A stretch of DNA of 43,790 bases from an uncultured Ruminococcus sp. (GCA_902785425.1 CACZYP010000021.1:1-43790), one strand, 5' to 3'. Positions 16,573-26,581 are shown, counted from the stretch's first letter. Numbers and translations are program-made. Notes: generated from the sequence alone by a model not told the origin.

Positions 16573-17196
16573 ATGAATAATCCCTGGGAAGAAATAAGTC
16601 TGAGTGATTATGAAAAACACATGAGCCTTGATTCCGTCAAACAGCTTCAAACTATGAACTCCGTCATGAAGGATCAGTTTGATGCTTTTCCGGTGAAATC
16701 AGCAATGGTACTCGGTGTTGCAGGCGGCAACGGGCTTGAACACATCAACACAAGTAAGTATACCTCAGTCTACGGTGTTGACATAAACGAAAAATACCTT
16801 CAGGCAGTGTCGGAAAGATACAAGCATTTGTCGGTAATTTTGCAATGTCTCAGGATAGATCTGATAAATGAAGCCGATAAACTACCCGAAGCACAGCTGC
16901 TTATCGCAAATCTGATGATCGAATATATCGGATACAAAGCATTTCAGAAAGCCGTTCTGAAAACAGCCGCCGAGTATGTCTCCTGTGTGATACAGATAAA
17001 CACAGATGAAAAGCAGTGGGTATCCGATTCCCCGTACCTTCACGCATTTGACAGGCTTGATGAGGTACATAATCAAATGGATGAAAAGGCGCTTACTGAT
17101 GCTATGAATGAGATCGGTTACTCAAAAATAATGCAGACTTCCGAAGCGCTGCCGAACGGAAAGGCTCTTGTAAGGCTTGACTATAAAAGGCAATAA
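16573..17196 (+). CDS. Class I SAM-dependent methyltransferase-like protein
   Basis: A 207-residue protein with a Rossmann-type SAM-binding pattern. AMVLGVAGGNGLEH near 45-58 is the glycine motif I. YGVDINEKYLQAV near 68-80 ends the second strand in an acidic residue that would hold the ribose. An acidic motif follows near 96-110 (LRIDLINEADKLPEAQLLIAN). The ATG at 16573 follows AAAGGCGG. It is monocistronic, with its own promoter and a strong terminator at 17201-17230, and is divergent from the alpha-galactoside operon. The methyl acceptor is not identifiable. It belongs to a small-molecule-type group without extra RNA- or protein-binding domains. Confidence 0.75.
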   Translation: MNNPWEEISLSDYEKHMSLDSVKQLQTMNSVMKDQFDAFPVKSAMVLGVAGGNGLEHINTSKYTSVYGVDINEKYLQAVSERYKHLSVILQCLRIDLINEADKLPEAQLLIANLMIEYIGYKAFQKAVLKTAAEYVSCVIQINTDEKQWVSDSPYLHAFDRLDEVHNQMDEKALTDAMNEIGYSKIMQTSEALPNGKALVRLDYKRQ

Positions 17197-17200
17197 ATCA

Positions 17201-17230
17201 ACATGCCCTGCAAAAATTTGCAGGGCATGT
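17201..17230. terminator. Strong terminator of the methyltransferase gene
   Basis: A near-perfect palindrome of 30 bases (ACATGCCCTGCAA / TTGCAGGGCATGT, short AAAT loop), five bases after the stop codon. CTTATTGTTG follows on plus. It also forms on minus, downstream of the flavodiiron gene. Confidence 0.75.
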
Positions 17231-17357
17231 CTTATTGTTGATAAAGCTGCGTCTTGTTTATTAGCAGTTTTTTATGGAGCTTCTCGCCCACACTCTCGCA
17301 CGCTTTTTGAAAAAAACGGGGGTAAAAACTTCGGGCTGTGCGTTTCTTATTTTATCA
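17231..17357 (-). repeat. Modular hairpin repeat, degenerate copy C (downstream of flavodiiron gene)
   Basis: Read on minus this contains GAAGTTTTT, a T/A-loop hairpin, then GTGTGGGCGAGAAGC and CCATAAAAAACTGC. This matches the copy at 43501-43575. Next to the methyltransferase terminator it ends with ATTGTTGATAAAGC on plus, resembling the end motif of copies A and B. It holds no credible gene. Confidence 0.6.
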
Positions 17358-19145
17358 TTACAGCGGCTCAAAGTCTGCTGCGCCGTGCTTGCAGAGCGGA
17401 CAGATATAATCATCGGGAAGCTCGTCGCCCTCATAAATATATCCGCACACCTTGCAGACAAAGCCTTTCTTGCCGTCAACTTCCGGCTTAGGCTTGACGT
17501 TGTTCTGATAATACGTGTACGTCATAGTCTCTTTATCGGAAAGAACTCTTGCTTCCGTTATCGAACAGACGAACATTCCGTGTGTGTCAAAGTCGATGTA
17601 TTTCTCGACCTTGAGCGACATCATTGCATTGATGTACTTCGGCAGGAATACGAGGCCGTTGTCGGAACGAAGCGGTGCTTCGTCGGCAAATTTATCCGTA
17701 TCTCTGCCGCTTCTGAATCCGAAATCCTCAAACACCTTAAACGGTGCTTCTACAGAAAGGCAGTTGACGTTCATCTTGCCTGTTTTCTTAATAACATCAT
17801 GGGAGTAATTCTGCTTATTGATCGTCACGGCTATCCTGTTCGGCGTGTTCGTTACCTGCGTTACGGTATTGACTATAAGACCGTTGTCTCGTGTGCCGTC
17901 ATTCGATGTGACGACATACAAACCGTAGCCGATATTGAACAGCGCCGTGAGATCGTTCTTGTTAGCTGTCTCATCATGCTGAGCAAGATAATCCATACAA
18001 AGCTCGTCGGATAGCTTTTCTATCTGCTGTCTGCTTTCATCACTCAAAGCAGACATTATATGAACAGTATTGTCGGTAAACGTAATGTTCTTGCAGTTTG
18101 AGAGCATGTTCTTCATCGTTTTTGCCGCCATAGGTGCCCACGAACCGTTTTCCATCAGAGCGATCGTCTTATTCTTGAAATTGCGCTCCGTAAGATGGTT
18201 GATAAACTCACGCATAAAAGGGAATATCTCGGCGTTATATGTCGTTGTGGCAAGAACGATCCTTCCGTAGCGGAATGCGTCTTCAACAGCCTCTGCCATA
18301 TCACACCTTGCAAGATCGTTTACAACGACCTTCGGACATCCCTTTTCGGTAAGCTTTTCGGCAAGAAGCTCTACCGCTTTTTTAGTGTTGCCGTAAACCG
18401 ATGTATATGCTATCATTACGCCTTCCGTCTCAACGGAATAGCTTGACCACGTGTCGTAAAGACCGATGTAGTAGCCGAGATCTTCTTTAAGGATCGGACC
18501 GTGAAGCGGACAGATGATCTCGATATCAAGGCCTGCCGCTTTTTTGAGCAGCGCCTGAACCTGATCGCCGTACTTTCCGACGATACCGATATAATATCGT
18601 CTTGCCTCACATGCCCAGTCCTCCTCAACATCGAGAGCGCCGAATTTTCCGAAACCGTCGGCGGAAAACAGAACTTTATCCTTGCTGTCGTATGTGACGA
18701 TGACCTCCGGCCAGTGTACCATAGGAGCACCTACGAATGTAAGCGTATGAGAACCAAGCGTAAGCGTGTCGCCCTCACCCACTACGATTCGTCTGTCCTC
18801 AAAATCCGTGCCGAAAAAATTCTTCATCATCACGAAAGCCTTACGTGATGAAACTATGGTCGCATCGGGATATTTCTCCATAAACACTGCGATGTTAGCG
18901 GAATGATCGGGTTCCATGTGCTGAACAACAAGGTAATCGGGTGATCTGCCGCCGAGTGCGTCGGCAAGATTAGCAAGCCATTCCTCGGTAAAATTCTTGT
19001 CCACCGTGTCCATTACGGCCGTCTTCTCGTCTGTTATGACGTAGGAATTATACGCCATTCCGTTCGGAACAACGTACTGCCCCTCAAAAAGATCGACCTT
19101 GTGATCGTTGACGCCCACATAGCGGATATCTGCTGTTACATTCAT
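17358..19145 (-). CDS. Flavodiiron protein with flavin reductase and rubredoxin domains
   Basis: A 595-residue multidomain oxidoreductase that reduces O2 to water and/or NO to N2O in the cytoplasm, protecting anaerobes. Residues 1-250 are the beta-lactamase-fold diiron domain: HMEPDH at 76-81 (H76, E78, D80), H144, D163 and H215 supply the iron ligands. Residues 255-395 are an FMN flavodoxin domain (YTSVYGNTKKA phosphate loop). Residues ~405-550 are a flavin-reductase-like domain. The last ~40 residues are a rubredoxin with CKVCGYIY and CPLCKHG cysteine pairs. The fusion means electrons can enter through its own rubredoxin. The ATG at 19145 follows AAGGAGG. A weak promoter (TTGCCT, 18 bp, CATAAT) lies in the 65-bp gap before it. 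All metal ligands are present. Confidence 0.95.
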   Translation of the reverse strand: MNVTADIRYVGVNDHKVDLFEGQYVVPNGMAYNSYVITDEKTAVMDTVDKNFTEEWLANLADALGGRSPDYLVVQHMEPDHSANIAVFMEKYPDATIVSSRKAFVMMKNFFGTDFEDRRIVVGEGDTLTLGSHTLTFVGAPMVHWPEVIVTYDSKDKVLFSADGFGKFGALDVEEDWACEARRYYIGIVGKYGDQVQALLKKAAGLDIEIICPLHGPILKEDLGYYIGLYDTWSSYSVETEGVMIAYTSVYGNTKKAVELLAEKLTEKGCPKVVVNDLARCDMAEAVEDAFRYGRIVLATTTYNAEIFPFMREFINHLTERNFKNKTIALMENGSWAPMAAKTMKNMLSNCKNITFTDNTVHIMSALSDESRQQIEKLSDELCMDYLAQHDETANKNDLTALFNIGYGLYVVTSNDGTRDNGLIVNTVTQVTNTPNRIAVTINKQNYSHDVIKKTGKMNVNCLSVEAPFKVFEDFGFRSGRDTDKFADEAPLRSDNGLVFLPKYINAMMSLKVEKYIDFDTHGMFVCSITEARVLSDKETMTYTYYQNNVKPKPEVDGKKGFVCKVCGYIYEGDELPDDYICPLCKHGAADFEPL

Positions 19146-19210
19146 AAATATGCCTCCTTTTTTTGTAAAATAAAATTATGGTTTATTGTTGTTGTAAAAG
19201 GCAAAAAGCA

Positions 19211-21217
19211 TCACGGACAAATAACCTTCTCCTCTATAATGCTTTCGCCGTTTTCAGCGCCTTTCTCAACATAAAGCGTGTACGCAAAGCCCTCATCGGG
19301 AGTACCGATGAAAGAAACCGTATCAAGATCAAGCTCTGCTGTACATGAAGCAGGCTTCACAAGCGGCAAAGCTTTGCCTTTTCTTATGTAGATAACCACT
19401 TCATCGTCTGCTATCTCAACAAATCTGTGACCCTTTGCCACTTCCTTTATCTCATACTGCATCGGGCTTTTGAAGCGCACCTCCGTCATGCCGTCTTCGG
19501 GGATATATACGTTTCTGCCTATTGCGTTAGGTTCATAAACGGGCGCTATCATTATGCTTTCGCCGACCATGAGCTGATCCTCGCAGGCTTCGGCAAATTT
19601 ATCGCCTCTGAAAGCAAAAGCAAGAGGTCTGAACATAAGCTCGTCATTTTTAACGGCTTTGATATACTCGCTGTAAAGGTATGGGATAAGAGCATAACGA
19701 AGCGACAGCAGATTCTTGAACGCTTCTTTGTTTTCAAAGCGGAAGAACTCCTGGTCTCTTGTGCCGAGAGCCGAATGATTTCTCATCAGCGGATTGAAGA
19801 TGCCGAGCGCAAGCCATCTGAGTGCAAGCTCTTCGGTGCAGTTATCACCGAAGCCGACCATATCGGCGCCCGTATAAAGGAATCCGCACATATTGAGCGA
19901 CGGGAGCATTTGCAGATTCAGCTTGATATGCGACCACCACGACTGATTGTCGCCCATCCATATGCCCGAACAGCGGTGCATACCTATATACGAAGCTCGT
20001 GAGAACATAAGTATATTTTTGTCGGGGGCTATCTTCCGGAATGCGTTTGAAGCCGAACGAGTCATTCTGCTGCCGAAAAGATTGTGTACCCTGTTATGGC
20101 AGATCTTCCTGCCGCCCATATTATGGTACATCGAGGAATAATCCTCATAGCTGTTTGAAAGACCGAGCACAACGTCTTTAAGGCCGAAGAAATCATATAT
20201 ACCGAGATTCTTGCCACGATATGATACGACCTTTTCAAGCGCATCTGCAAGCCTTTTTTCGGAATAGAAGATCGCAGGCTCGTTCATATCGTTCCAGAAA
20301 CCGTCTATTCCGAGATCAATCAGTGTCTTATACTTCATTCCGAACCAATCGGACGCCTCTTCGTTCAGGAAATCCGGGAAACACACCTTGCCGGGCCATA
20401 CTGCCGCTATAAAGTCATTACCGTCCTTATCTTTGCAGAAGTAACCGTTTTGCTTGCCTTCGTCATAAACACAGTAGCCGTCTTCCATCTTAACGCCTGC
20501 ATCGATTATCGGAACAAGATGGATATTCTCTTCTTTGACCTTTGATACAAACTCCTTGAAATTCGGAAAACGCTCGGTGCTCACCGTAAAGTCCTTGAAA
20601 TCCTCCATGTAATCTATATCGAGATAAACTGCGTCAAGAGGGAAGCCGTTTTTGCGGTAGCCATCGATAATGCCTCTTACATCTTTGCTCGTATAATAGC
20701 TCCATCTGCTCTGCTGGAAACCGAACGCCCAGAACGGAGCGATATAGCTTTGTCCTATCATTGAACGAAAACGCTTGATTATCTCTTCGGGCGTATCTCC
20801 CTCGATAACGTAAAGCGTATAATCGGGCGCACCTACAGTGATCTTAAGCTCGTTTGTTTTGGTATAGCCCACATCAAAAACGATCTTATCGGGATAATCC
20901 ACAAACAGACCGAAAACGCTCTCGCCGTCTACAACAACGAACGGGTGAGCGCCGTAAAGCGAACGCTTCGTTTCGGTATGCATAGGATCGTCGGTGCAGT
21001 ACGTTTCGTAGATCCAGCCACGCTTGTTGATTCCTCTGACAGCTTCACCAAGGCCATAGATCTTATCGCTCTTTCCAAGCTTGCAGGTAAGCACGGTCTT
21101 ATCATCCGAAACATCAACAAACCTGACATTCCCTTCAGATCCATCAATATCCGCCGTAACTGCATCTGTTTCGATCGGCGCACCGAAAATGTATTTATTT
21201 ACACCTACAATGTCCAT
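19211..21217 (-). CDS. Alpha-glucosidase, GH31
   Basis: A 668-residue GH31 enzyme without signal peptide, hydrolysing alpha-1,4 or alpha-1,6 glucosides or alpha-xylosides in the cytoplasm. An N-terminal beta-sandwich (1-140) precedes the barrel. GFWNDMNEP carries the nucleophile Asp at about 310. WMGDNQSWW holds the acid/base Asp at about 423. DAVYLDIDYMEDFKDF is the conserved barrel strand with substrate-binding Asp residues. The short length without extra C-terminal domains is like compact isomaltase/alpha-glucosidases of gut Firmicutes. The ATG at 21217 is nine bases after AAGGAG; an upstream in-frame codon at 21235 is less likely. Substrate specificity is not decidable from sequence. Confidence 0.93.
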   Translation of the reverse strand: MDIVGVNKYIFGAPIETDAVTADIDGSEGNVRFVDVSDDKTVLTCKLGKSDKIYGLGEAVRGINKRGWIYETYCTDDPMHTETKRSLYGAHPFVVVDGESVFGLFVDYPDKIVFDVGYTKTNELKITVGAPDYTLYVIEGDTPEEIIKRFRSMIGQSYIAPFWAFGFQQSRWSYYTSKDVRGIIDGYRKNGFPLDAVYLDIDYMEDFKDFTVSTERFPNFKEFVSKVKEENIHLVPIIDAGVKMEDGYCVYDEGKQNGYFCKDKDGNDFIAAVWPGKVCFPDFLNEEASDWFGMKYKTLIDLGIDGFWNDMNEPAIFYSEKRLADALEKVVSYRGKNLGIYDFFGLKDVVLGLSNSYEDYSSMYHNMGGRKICHNRVHNLFGSRMTRSASNAFRKIAPDKNILMFSRASYIGMHRCSGIWMGDNQSWWSHIKLNLQMLPSLNMCGFLYTGADMVGFGDNCTEELALRWLALGIFNPLMRNHSALGTRDQEFFRFENKEAFKNLLSLRYALIPYLYSEYIKAVKNDELMFRPLAFAFRGDKFAEACEDQLMVGESIMIAPVYEPNAIGRNVYIPEDGMTEVRFKSPMQYEIKEVAKGHRFVEIADDEVVIYIRKGKALPLVKPASCTAELDLDTVSFIGTPDEGFAYTLYVEKGAENGESIIEEKVICP

Positions 21218-21570
21218 AATGACACGCTCCTTCATGATTCTTTACATTTAATTTTAAAGGAAATAATTGAATAATTCAACAAAAATAACAGCAATGTAGA
21301 AAATTCGTCAATAAGACGTAAATCAGACTCGTTTTTTAGTCAATACCGCATAAATACACCGTCAAAAACAGATATATGCTTCACCTGTCGTTGTTTTTTT
21401 ACTTTTCTTCGTTTATATTTAAAAAAAGAATCATTATATATCAGTTTTCTCTTGTACATTTGACGGATATGTGGTAAAATCGTATATATAGGGGTAATAT
21501 GTTTGAAATTATTGTTCATAATGCAACAATCCCCCCTCTACTACTCTGAAACACGAAAAGAGTGATCATT
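21218..21570. other. Divergent intergenic region, AT-rich
   Basis: About 350 bp separate the start of the GH31 gene (minus) from the HD-GYP receptor gene (plus). On minus there are two TTGAC boxes (near 21314 and 21345), neither with a convincing -10. On plus there is a promoter at 21460-21488. No open frame or clear hairpin is visible. Confidence 0.55.
21460..21488 (+). promoter_or_regulatory. Probable promoter of the HD-GYP receptor operon
   Basis: TTGACG at 21460-21465, a 17-bp spacer, and TATATA at 21483-21488. It implies a leader of about 75 nt before the ATG at 21571. Confidence 0.55.
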
Positions 21571-24500
21571 ATGCAAGATAAAACTACCGTTGAAGAGAAA
21601 AAAACAACAGAAGAAAAAACAGCGTCAGATCCGAAGGAAACTGCGGAGAATACTGCCGGCACTTTCAAAAAGGAGGACGCTGCGGATAAACCGCCTCAAA
21701 AGAGCGGTGAGCCGCCAAAAAACGACGGCGAGGCATTGACCAAAACAGAAAAAACGACAAAAGACGATGCACGAAGCAAAAAAGAGCTTATCAAAGAAAC
21801 TCTTTACACAATGATGATCGTGTTCATCAGCATTTTTGTAAACCTTATCGGAAACAGCCTGACTCACAACTTTGACATCCCGCTGTGGCTCGATTCGTTC
21901 GGAACGATCCTGGCGGCATATACGCTCGGCCCTATCTGCGGAGCTATCGTAGGAGCGTCAAGCAACATTATCTTTTCATTCTGGTCGGGGTCATCTCCGC
22001 TGTACGCATTAACGAGCGTTTTTATCGGTCTTAGCATCGGCTACGCCTCACGAAAGCGCTATTTTGACACGCTGTTTCACACAATGAGCGTTGCAGGTTT
22101 CGTAACCATAATCTCGGTCGTACTTTCAAGCACGCTCAATATTGTTTTCAACAACGGCAACACCGACAATATCTGGGGCGACGGTGTGCGTGATTATCTC
22201 ATGTCGAACAATGTACCGTATACGATATCCGCATTTATCGGTCAGCTTTATCTCGAATTTGCAGATAAGCTGCTTACGGTAATATCTCTCTTCTTTGTTG
22301 TAAAGCTCATCAGAGCAATACGTAAACGGCTGTGCAAAAATGACGAGACAAAAGACGCCCACAAAGCTGCAAAACATGCGGCAGCATTTTTGCTTGTAAC
22401 AGCCGCAGCATTTGCGATAGGCACAACCACCCCTTTCAGCGCATATGCGGAAGAAGTATCCTCCACCGATACCGAAAAAACATCATATATCAGAACGATC
22501 TACAATGCAGACAACGGTCTCCCCTGCGGCCATGCAAACGATGTTATACAGACGAACGACGGTATTCTCTGGGTAGGCAGCTATTCGGGTCTTTACAGAT
22601 ACAACGGAACTACGTTCCGCTTTATGGACGAATTCGATACGGTAAAAAACGTAAACTGCCTGTTCGTTGATGCAGAAGGCAGACTGTGGATCGGCACAAA
22701 CGACAACGGCGTCTGCGTTTCTATTAACGAAAGAGTTGCTGAAACTCTCGGTTCCGCAGACGGGCTTCCTTCCGATTCGGTAAAATGCATCACAGAAAGC
22801 AGTTCCGGCGAGTATTACATCGGCACTGCCGATAAGATGGTGGTCGTAGAGTTAAACTCGGGGATCACGATCACAAAAACGCTTGACGATATACTGTTTG
22901 CAAAGCATGCGTCGGCAGACCTCTTCGGAAACGTTGCAACGGTCACCGCACAGGGAAAGCTTTATATTCTGAAAGACGGTGAAATATCCTTTGAGATAAA
23001 AGAGGACGATGATACTGTCTTTACAACATGTTCATTCAAAGAAAACGGCGAGCTTTGGGCAGGAACCTCTGACGGCAAAGTTTTCATCTATACGATCAAA
23101 GACAACGCTCCGAGCAAGCCTGCTGTGATAGAATGCGGCGAACTCAACGGCATAAACTGCATCTATATGCAGGACGATAAAACAGCATGGATCCTTTCCG
23201 ACAGCGGCGTTGGTACGATCACAAACAACAAGGATTTTGAATTCTTTGAAACAGAAGGCTTTAACTTCTCTCTTGAAAACATGACGACCGACTATCAGGG
23301 CAATCTGTGGATCGCATCGTCACGAATGGGACTTATGCAGCTTTCTGCCGCCGTATTTACCGATATTTTCGGAGACTATGGACTTGAAGGAAAGGTAGTC
23401 AACACAACAGAGCTAAGAAACGATATGCTCTATATCGGCACCGATGACGGACTGATCATTCTTGACAGAAAAAACAAACAGCAGGTCACAAACGAGCTTA
23501 CGGATCTGCTTGAAAACTCACGTATACGCTGTATAAAAACCGACTTAAAAAACAACCTGTGGCTTTGCACCTACGGCAAAGGACTTGTAGAATTACGGCA
23601 GGACGGAACCATTAAAAGCTACGACTCCGACGAGATCGGCATAGGCTCCCGTGTGAGAGTCTGCCTTGAGCTTAAAAACGGACAGATAGCAGTCGGCGGC
23701 GACAAAGCTCTTTACTTTATCAAAGACGAAAAGGTAGTCGATAAGCTGATCTACGGAGAAGACCTCGGAGCTGCAAAGATACTCTGCCTGCTGCAGCTGC
23801 CCGACGGAAAACTGCTTGCAGGCTCCGACGGAAACGGCATAGCTATCCTGGAGAATAATAAACTCATAGATGAACTGACAAGAGAAAACGGCCTTACCTC
23901 CGACGTTATACTGCGGATGGTTCTCGACAATGAGGACAACAGTGTGTTTATCGCAACAGGCAACAGCATATGTCACTACAGCGGAAATACGGTAAAACCG
24001 CTCAATAACTTTCCCTATTCCAACAACTACGACATAATCCTCGATAATGACGGCGAGATATTCGTTCCGGGAAGCTCGGGCATTTATGTCATGGATAAAA
24101 AAGCTCTTCTCAGAGGGGGCACACCGGAGTATATGATACTCAATTCAAAATCGGGTCTCCGAGGATCGCTTACATCAAACGCATGGAACGTGACAGATAG
24201 AAAGAAGAATATTTATCTTTCTACAGACAGGGGCGTTTTCACTGTAAACATGGATTCCTACAAAACGCAGCGAAGATTTTACCGCCTTATGATCTCAAAG
24301 ATGCTTCTTGACGGCAATGAAGTCAACACAAAGAGAGGTTCCGTAATTACGGTTTCAAAAGACACACAAAGCGTTGAATTCATTCCCGAGATAGTTAACT
24401 ACACGCTTGAAGAGCCGACCATTTCGTACTATCTTGAAGGCCTTGACAATGAGTGGAAGCAGGTCTCGCAGAAGGATCTTTCTCGCATCGTATACACTAA

Positions 24501-25371
24501 TCTTCCGTCGGGAGATTATCGTTTCAGGCTTGCCGTGATCGAGCCCGAAACGAACGTGATACTTGAAGAAAGCACATACGTATTCAAAAAGGAAACGGCG
24601 ATATATGAAAACACATGGTTCATCGTTTACATGGTGATAGTAGGATTCCTTTTTGTCGGCTGGCTCACATGGTTCATCTCAAGAACGCAGTACGAGCGCA
24701 GCATGGAAATACAGAAAACCAAGCTTGACTTTGCGCTCAAACAGATCCAGATGGGCAACCAGACGATCCTTGCTATCGCTAAAACGGTTGACGCAAAGGA
24801 CGTCCGCACAAGCCAGCACTCACAGCGTGTTTCCGATTACTCTGTAATGATAGCCGAAAAGTACGGGTTCAGCCACGATCAGCTTGAAAACCTGCGAAAA
24901 GCCGCTCTTCTGCACGATATCGGCAAAATAGGCATTCCCGATGCTATTCTCAACAAACCCGCAAGGCTCACCGATGAAGAGTACGCTATCATGAAAACGC
25001 ACGTAACAAGAGGTGCGGCTATCCTTAAAGACTTCACTATCATTGACCACGTTGTAGACGGTGCACGCTACCACCATGAGCGTTACGACGGAAGAGGCTA
25101 CCCTGATGGTCTTTCGGGCAAGGATATCCCGCTTTACGGCAGGATAATCTCCATTGCAGACGCATTCGACGCCATGACAGCCAACCGTGTTTACAGAAAG
25201 AAACAAGACTTCGGCTACGTTATGAGCGAGCTTCACAAGGGACGTGGAACACAGTTTGATCCCGAACTGCTTGATATCTTCCTCGGGCTTATCGACAGCG
25301 GCGAGATAGATATCGATAAGCTTTATGCAACAGACGATCAATCAAAGAACGACAGCGGGGAGGCAAAATAA
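21571..25371 (+). CDS. Membrane receptor: ECF-S-like domain, Reg_prop propeller, Y_Y_Y domain and HD-GYP output
   Basis: A 1,266-residue sensor. Residues 1-72 are a charged low-complexity tail. About 73-257 is a multi-helix membrane domain whose D-S-F-G-T...A-A-Y-T-L-G-P...G-A-I-V-G pattern resembles ECF-transporter substrate-binding (S) subunits. About 267-296 is a signal-peptide-like helix ending SAYAEE. About 300-905 is an extracellular propeller of Reg_prop repeats (units such as DGILWVGSYSGLYRYNG and EGRLWIGTNDNGV). About 930-1007 is a Y_Y_Y domain, then one helix (~1013-1036), a short coiled coil, and an HD-GYP domain with HDIGKIG near 1115 and HHERYDGRGYP near 1167. HD-GYP domains hydrolyse cyclic di-GMP or related dinucleotides. 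The ATG at 21571 is preferred to the GTG at 21562. The BMP-family gene starts one base after the stop. Ligand unknown. Confidence 0.88.
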   Translation: MQDKTTVEEKKTTEEKTASDPKETAENTAGTFKKEDAADKPPQKSGEPPKNDGEALTKTEKTTKDDARSKKELIKETLYTMMIVFISIFVNLIGNSLTHNFDIPLWLDSFGTILAAYTLGPICGAIVGASSNIIFSFWSGSSPLYALTSVFIGLSIGYASRKRYFDTLFHTMSVAGFVTIISVVLSSTLNIVFNNGNTDNIWGDGVRDYLMSNNVPYTISAFIGQLYLEFADKLLTVISLFFVVKLIRAIRKRLCKNDETKDAHKAAKHAAAFLLVTAAAFAIGTTTPFSAYAEEVSSTDTEKTSYIRTIYNADNGLPCGHANDVIQTNDGILWVGSYSGLYRYNGTTFRFMDEFDTVKNVNCLFVDAEGRLWIGTNDNGVCVSINERVAETLGSADGLPSDSVKCITESSSGEYYIGTADKMVVVELNSGITITKTLDDILFAKHASADLFGNVATVTAQGKLYILKDGEISFEIKEDDDTVFTTCSFKENGELWAGTSDGKVFIYTIKDNAPSKPAVIECGELNGINCIYMQDDKTAWILSDSGVGTITNNKDFEFFETEGFNFSLENMTTDYQGNLWIASSRMGLMQLSAAVFTDIFGDYGLEGKVVNTTELRNDMLYIGTDDGLIILDRKNKQQVTNELTDLLENSRIRCIKTDLKNNLWLCTYGKGLVELRQDGTIKSYDSDEIGIGSRVRVCLELKNGQIAVGGDKALYFIKDEKVVDKLIYGEDLGAAKILCLLQLPDGKLLAGSDGNGIAILENNKLIDELTRENGLTSDVILRMVLDNEDNSVFIATGNSICHYSGNTVKPLNNFPYSNNYDIILDNDGEIFVPGSSGIYVMDKKALLRGGTPEYMILNSKSGLRGSLTSNAWNVTDRKKNIYLSTDRGVFTVNMDSYKTQRRFYRLMISKMLLDGNEVNTKRGSVITVSKDTQSVEFIPEIVNYTLEEPTISYYLEGLDNEWKQVSQKDLSRIVYTNLPSGDYRFRLAVIEPETNVILEESTYVFKKETAIYENTWFIVYMVIVGFLFVGWLTWFISRTQYERSMEIQKTKLDFALKQIQMGNQTILAIAKTVDAKDVRTSQHSQRVSDYSVMIAEKYGFSHDQLENLRKAALLHDIGKIGIPDAILNKPARLTDEEYAIMKTHVTRGAAILKDFTIIDHVVDGARYHHERYDGRGYPDGLSGKDIPLYGRIISIADAFDAMTANRVYRKKQDFGYVMSELHKGRGTQFDPELLDIFLGLIDSGEIDIDKLYATDDQSKNDSGEAK

Positions 25372-25372
25372 A

Positions 25373-26581
25373 ATGTCAGAGAAAAACAAGATCATTCCTG
25401 CGCTTTTCAGCGCTCTCCTTGCAGTATTTCTCTTTTTCGGGCTGCATGAAGTCGGGTTGAATATCGATAATGTCAAAGAACAGATCACTGTAGGCTTTAT
25501 CTGCGACGGCGACGAGAGCCGCCCCTTCAGTGAAAACTTTCTTCGTGTGGTAGATTCGCTTGAAATGCAGTACGGCTCTGATGTCAATGTCATAAAAAGA
25601 ACGAACATCCCGCCGGAAGAAGCAGATCACGTTATCGAAGAGCTGGTCGAAGCAAAATGCGATATCATTTTTTCCGACAGTGCAAACTACAGCGATATCG
25701 TAAAAGCATCAGCTCAGAAGCATACGGAAGTTCAGTTCTGCCAGGCGTTTGCATCAAACGCAAACGATGAACCTGTTCTGAAAAACTACCATACATTTAC
25801 AGGTGAGATATATCAGGGCAGATACATCTCCGGCAGGATAGCAGGACTTAAGCTGAAAGAACTCATCGCAAGCGGAGCTATCACAAAAGATCAGGCTGTT
25901 ATTGGATATGTCGGCGCTTATCCGTGTGCACAGGTCGTGTCGGGTTATACTGCATTTTTCCTCGGCGTTCGTGAGGAGTGCCCCACCGCAGTTATGAAAG
26001 TCCGCTATACAAACGACTGGAGCGATTACAGCCTTGAGAATGAGGCGGCAAAAAAGCTGATAAGCGAAGGCGCCGTTATCATTTCGCAGCACTCCGACAC
26101 GATAGGCCCTGCCGTTGCATGTGAGACGAGCCACACCGATCACCCTGTTTTCCACATCGGATACAATCAGGACATGATCGGCGTTGCCCCGAATACATCT
26201 ATCATCGGAACAAGCATTGACTGGACTCCGTACATCAGCTCTGCAATAGAAGCCGTTATGACGAACAAGCCGATCGAAAAGGTCGTCAAGGGTCATGTTC
26301 ACGGCAATGATATCGGCGCAGGCTTTGAACAGGATTGGGTAAGAATGCTCGATCTCAACTACCTTATTGCACCGAAGGACGCCGAAACTGTGATGAACGA
26401 ATGTATCGAGGAGTTCAAAAAAGGCAGCAAACAGGTATTTATAGGCAATTACACAGGCGCAGACCCCGATGATCCGTCCAACACCATAGACCTCAGCACG
26501 GGCTATCCCGAAAACAAAAATTCATCATCGCCTACGTTCAATTATATTCTCAAAGATGTTATCACGATAGAATCGGACTAA
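25373..26581 (+). CDS. Membrane-anchored BMP/PnrA-family ligand-binding protein
   Basis: A 402-residue protein with one N-terminal helix (IIPALFSALLAVFLFFGLHE) and no lipobox cysteine, then a periplasmic-binding-protein fold of the BMP (basic membrane protein, PnrA) family. Typical segments are ITVGFICDGDESRPFSENF at the first strand, FTGEIYQGRYISGRIAG, IGYVGAYPCAQVVSGYTAF and the hinge motif FHIGYNQDMIGVAP. The family binds nucleosides or related small molecules and normally feeds ABC importers, but no ATPase or permease gene is here. The ATG follows GGGGAGG; its 1-bp spacing from the HD-GYP receptor indicates coupling. Inference: it acts as the extracellular ligand-binding partner of that receptor. 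The terminator at 26624-26661 closes the operon. Confidence 0.87.
   Translation: MSEKNKIIPALFSALLAVFLFFGLHEVGLNIDNVKEQITVGFICDGDESRPFSENFLRVVDSLEMQYGSDVNVIKRTNIPPEEADHVIEELVEAKCDIIFSDSANYSDIVKASAQKHTEVQFCQAFASNANDEPVLKNYHTFTGEIYQGRYISGRIAGLKLKELIASGAITKDQAVIGYVGAYPCAQVVSGYTAFFLGVREECPTAVMKVRYTNDWSDYSLENEAAKKLISEGAVIISQHSDTIGPAVACETSHTDHPVFHIGYNQDMIGVAPNTSIIGTSIDWTPYISSAIEAVMTNKPIEKVVKGHVHGNDIGAGFEQDWVRMLDLNYLIAPKDAETVMNECIEEFKKGSKQVFIGNYTGADPDDPSNTIDLSTGYPENKNSSSPTFNYILKDVITIESD

Noticed and set aside
25373..26581. A BMP-type ABC importer operon
   Set aside because: No ATPase or permease gene follows; a strong terminator ends the unit.
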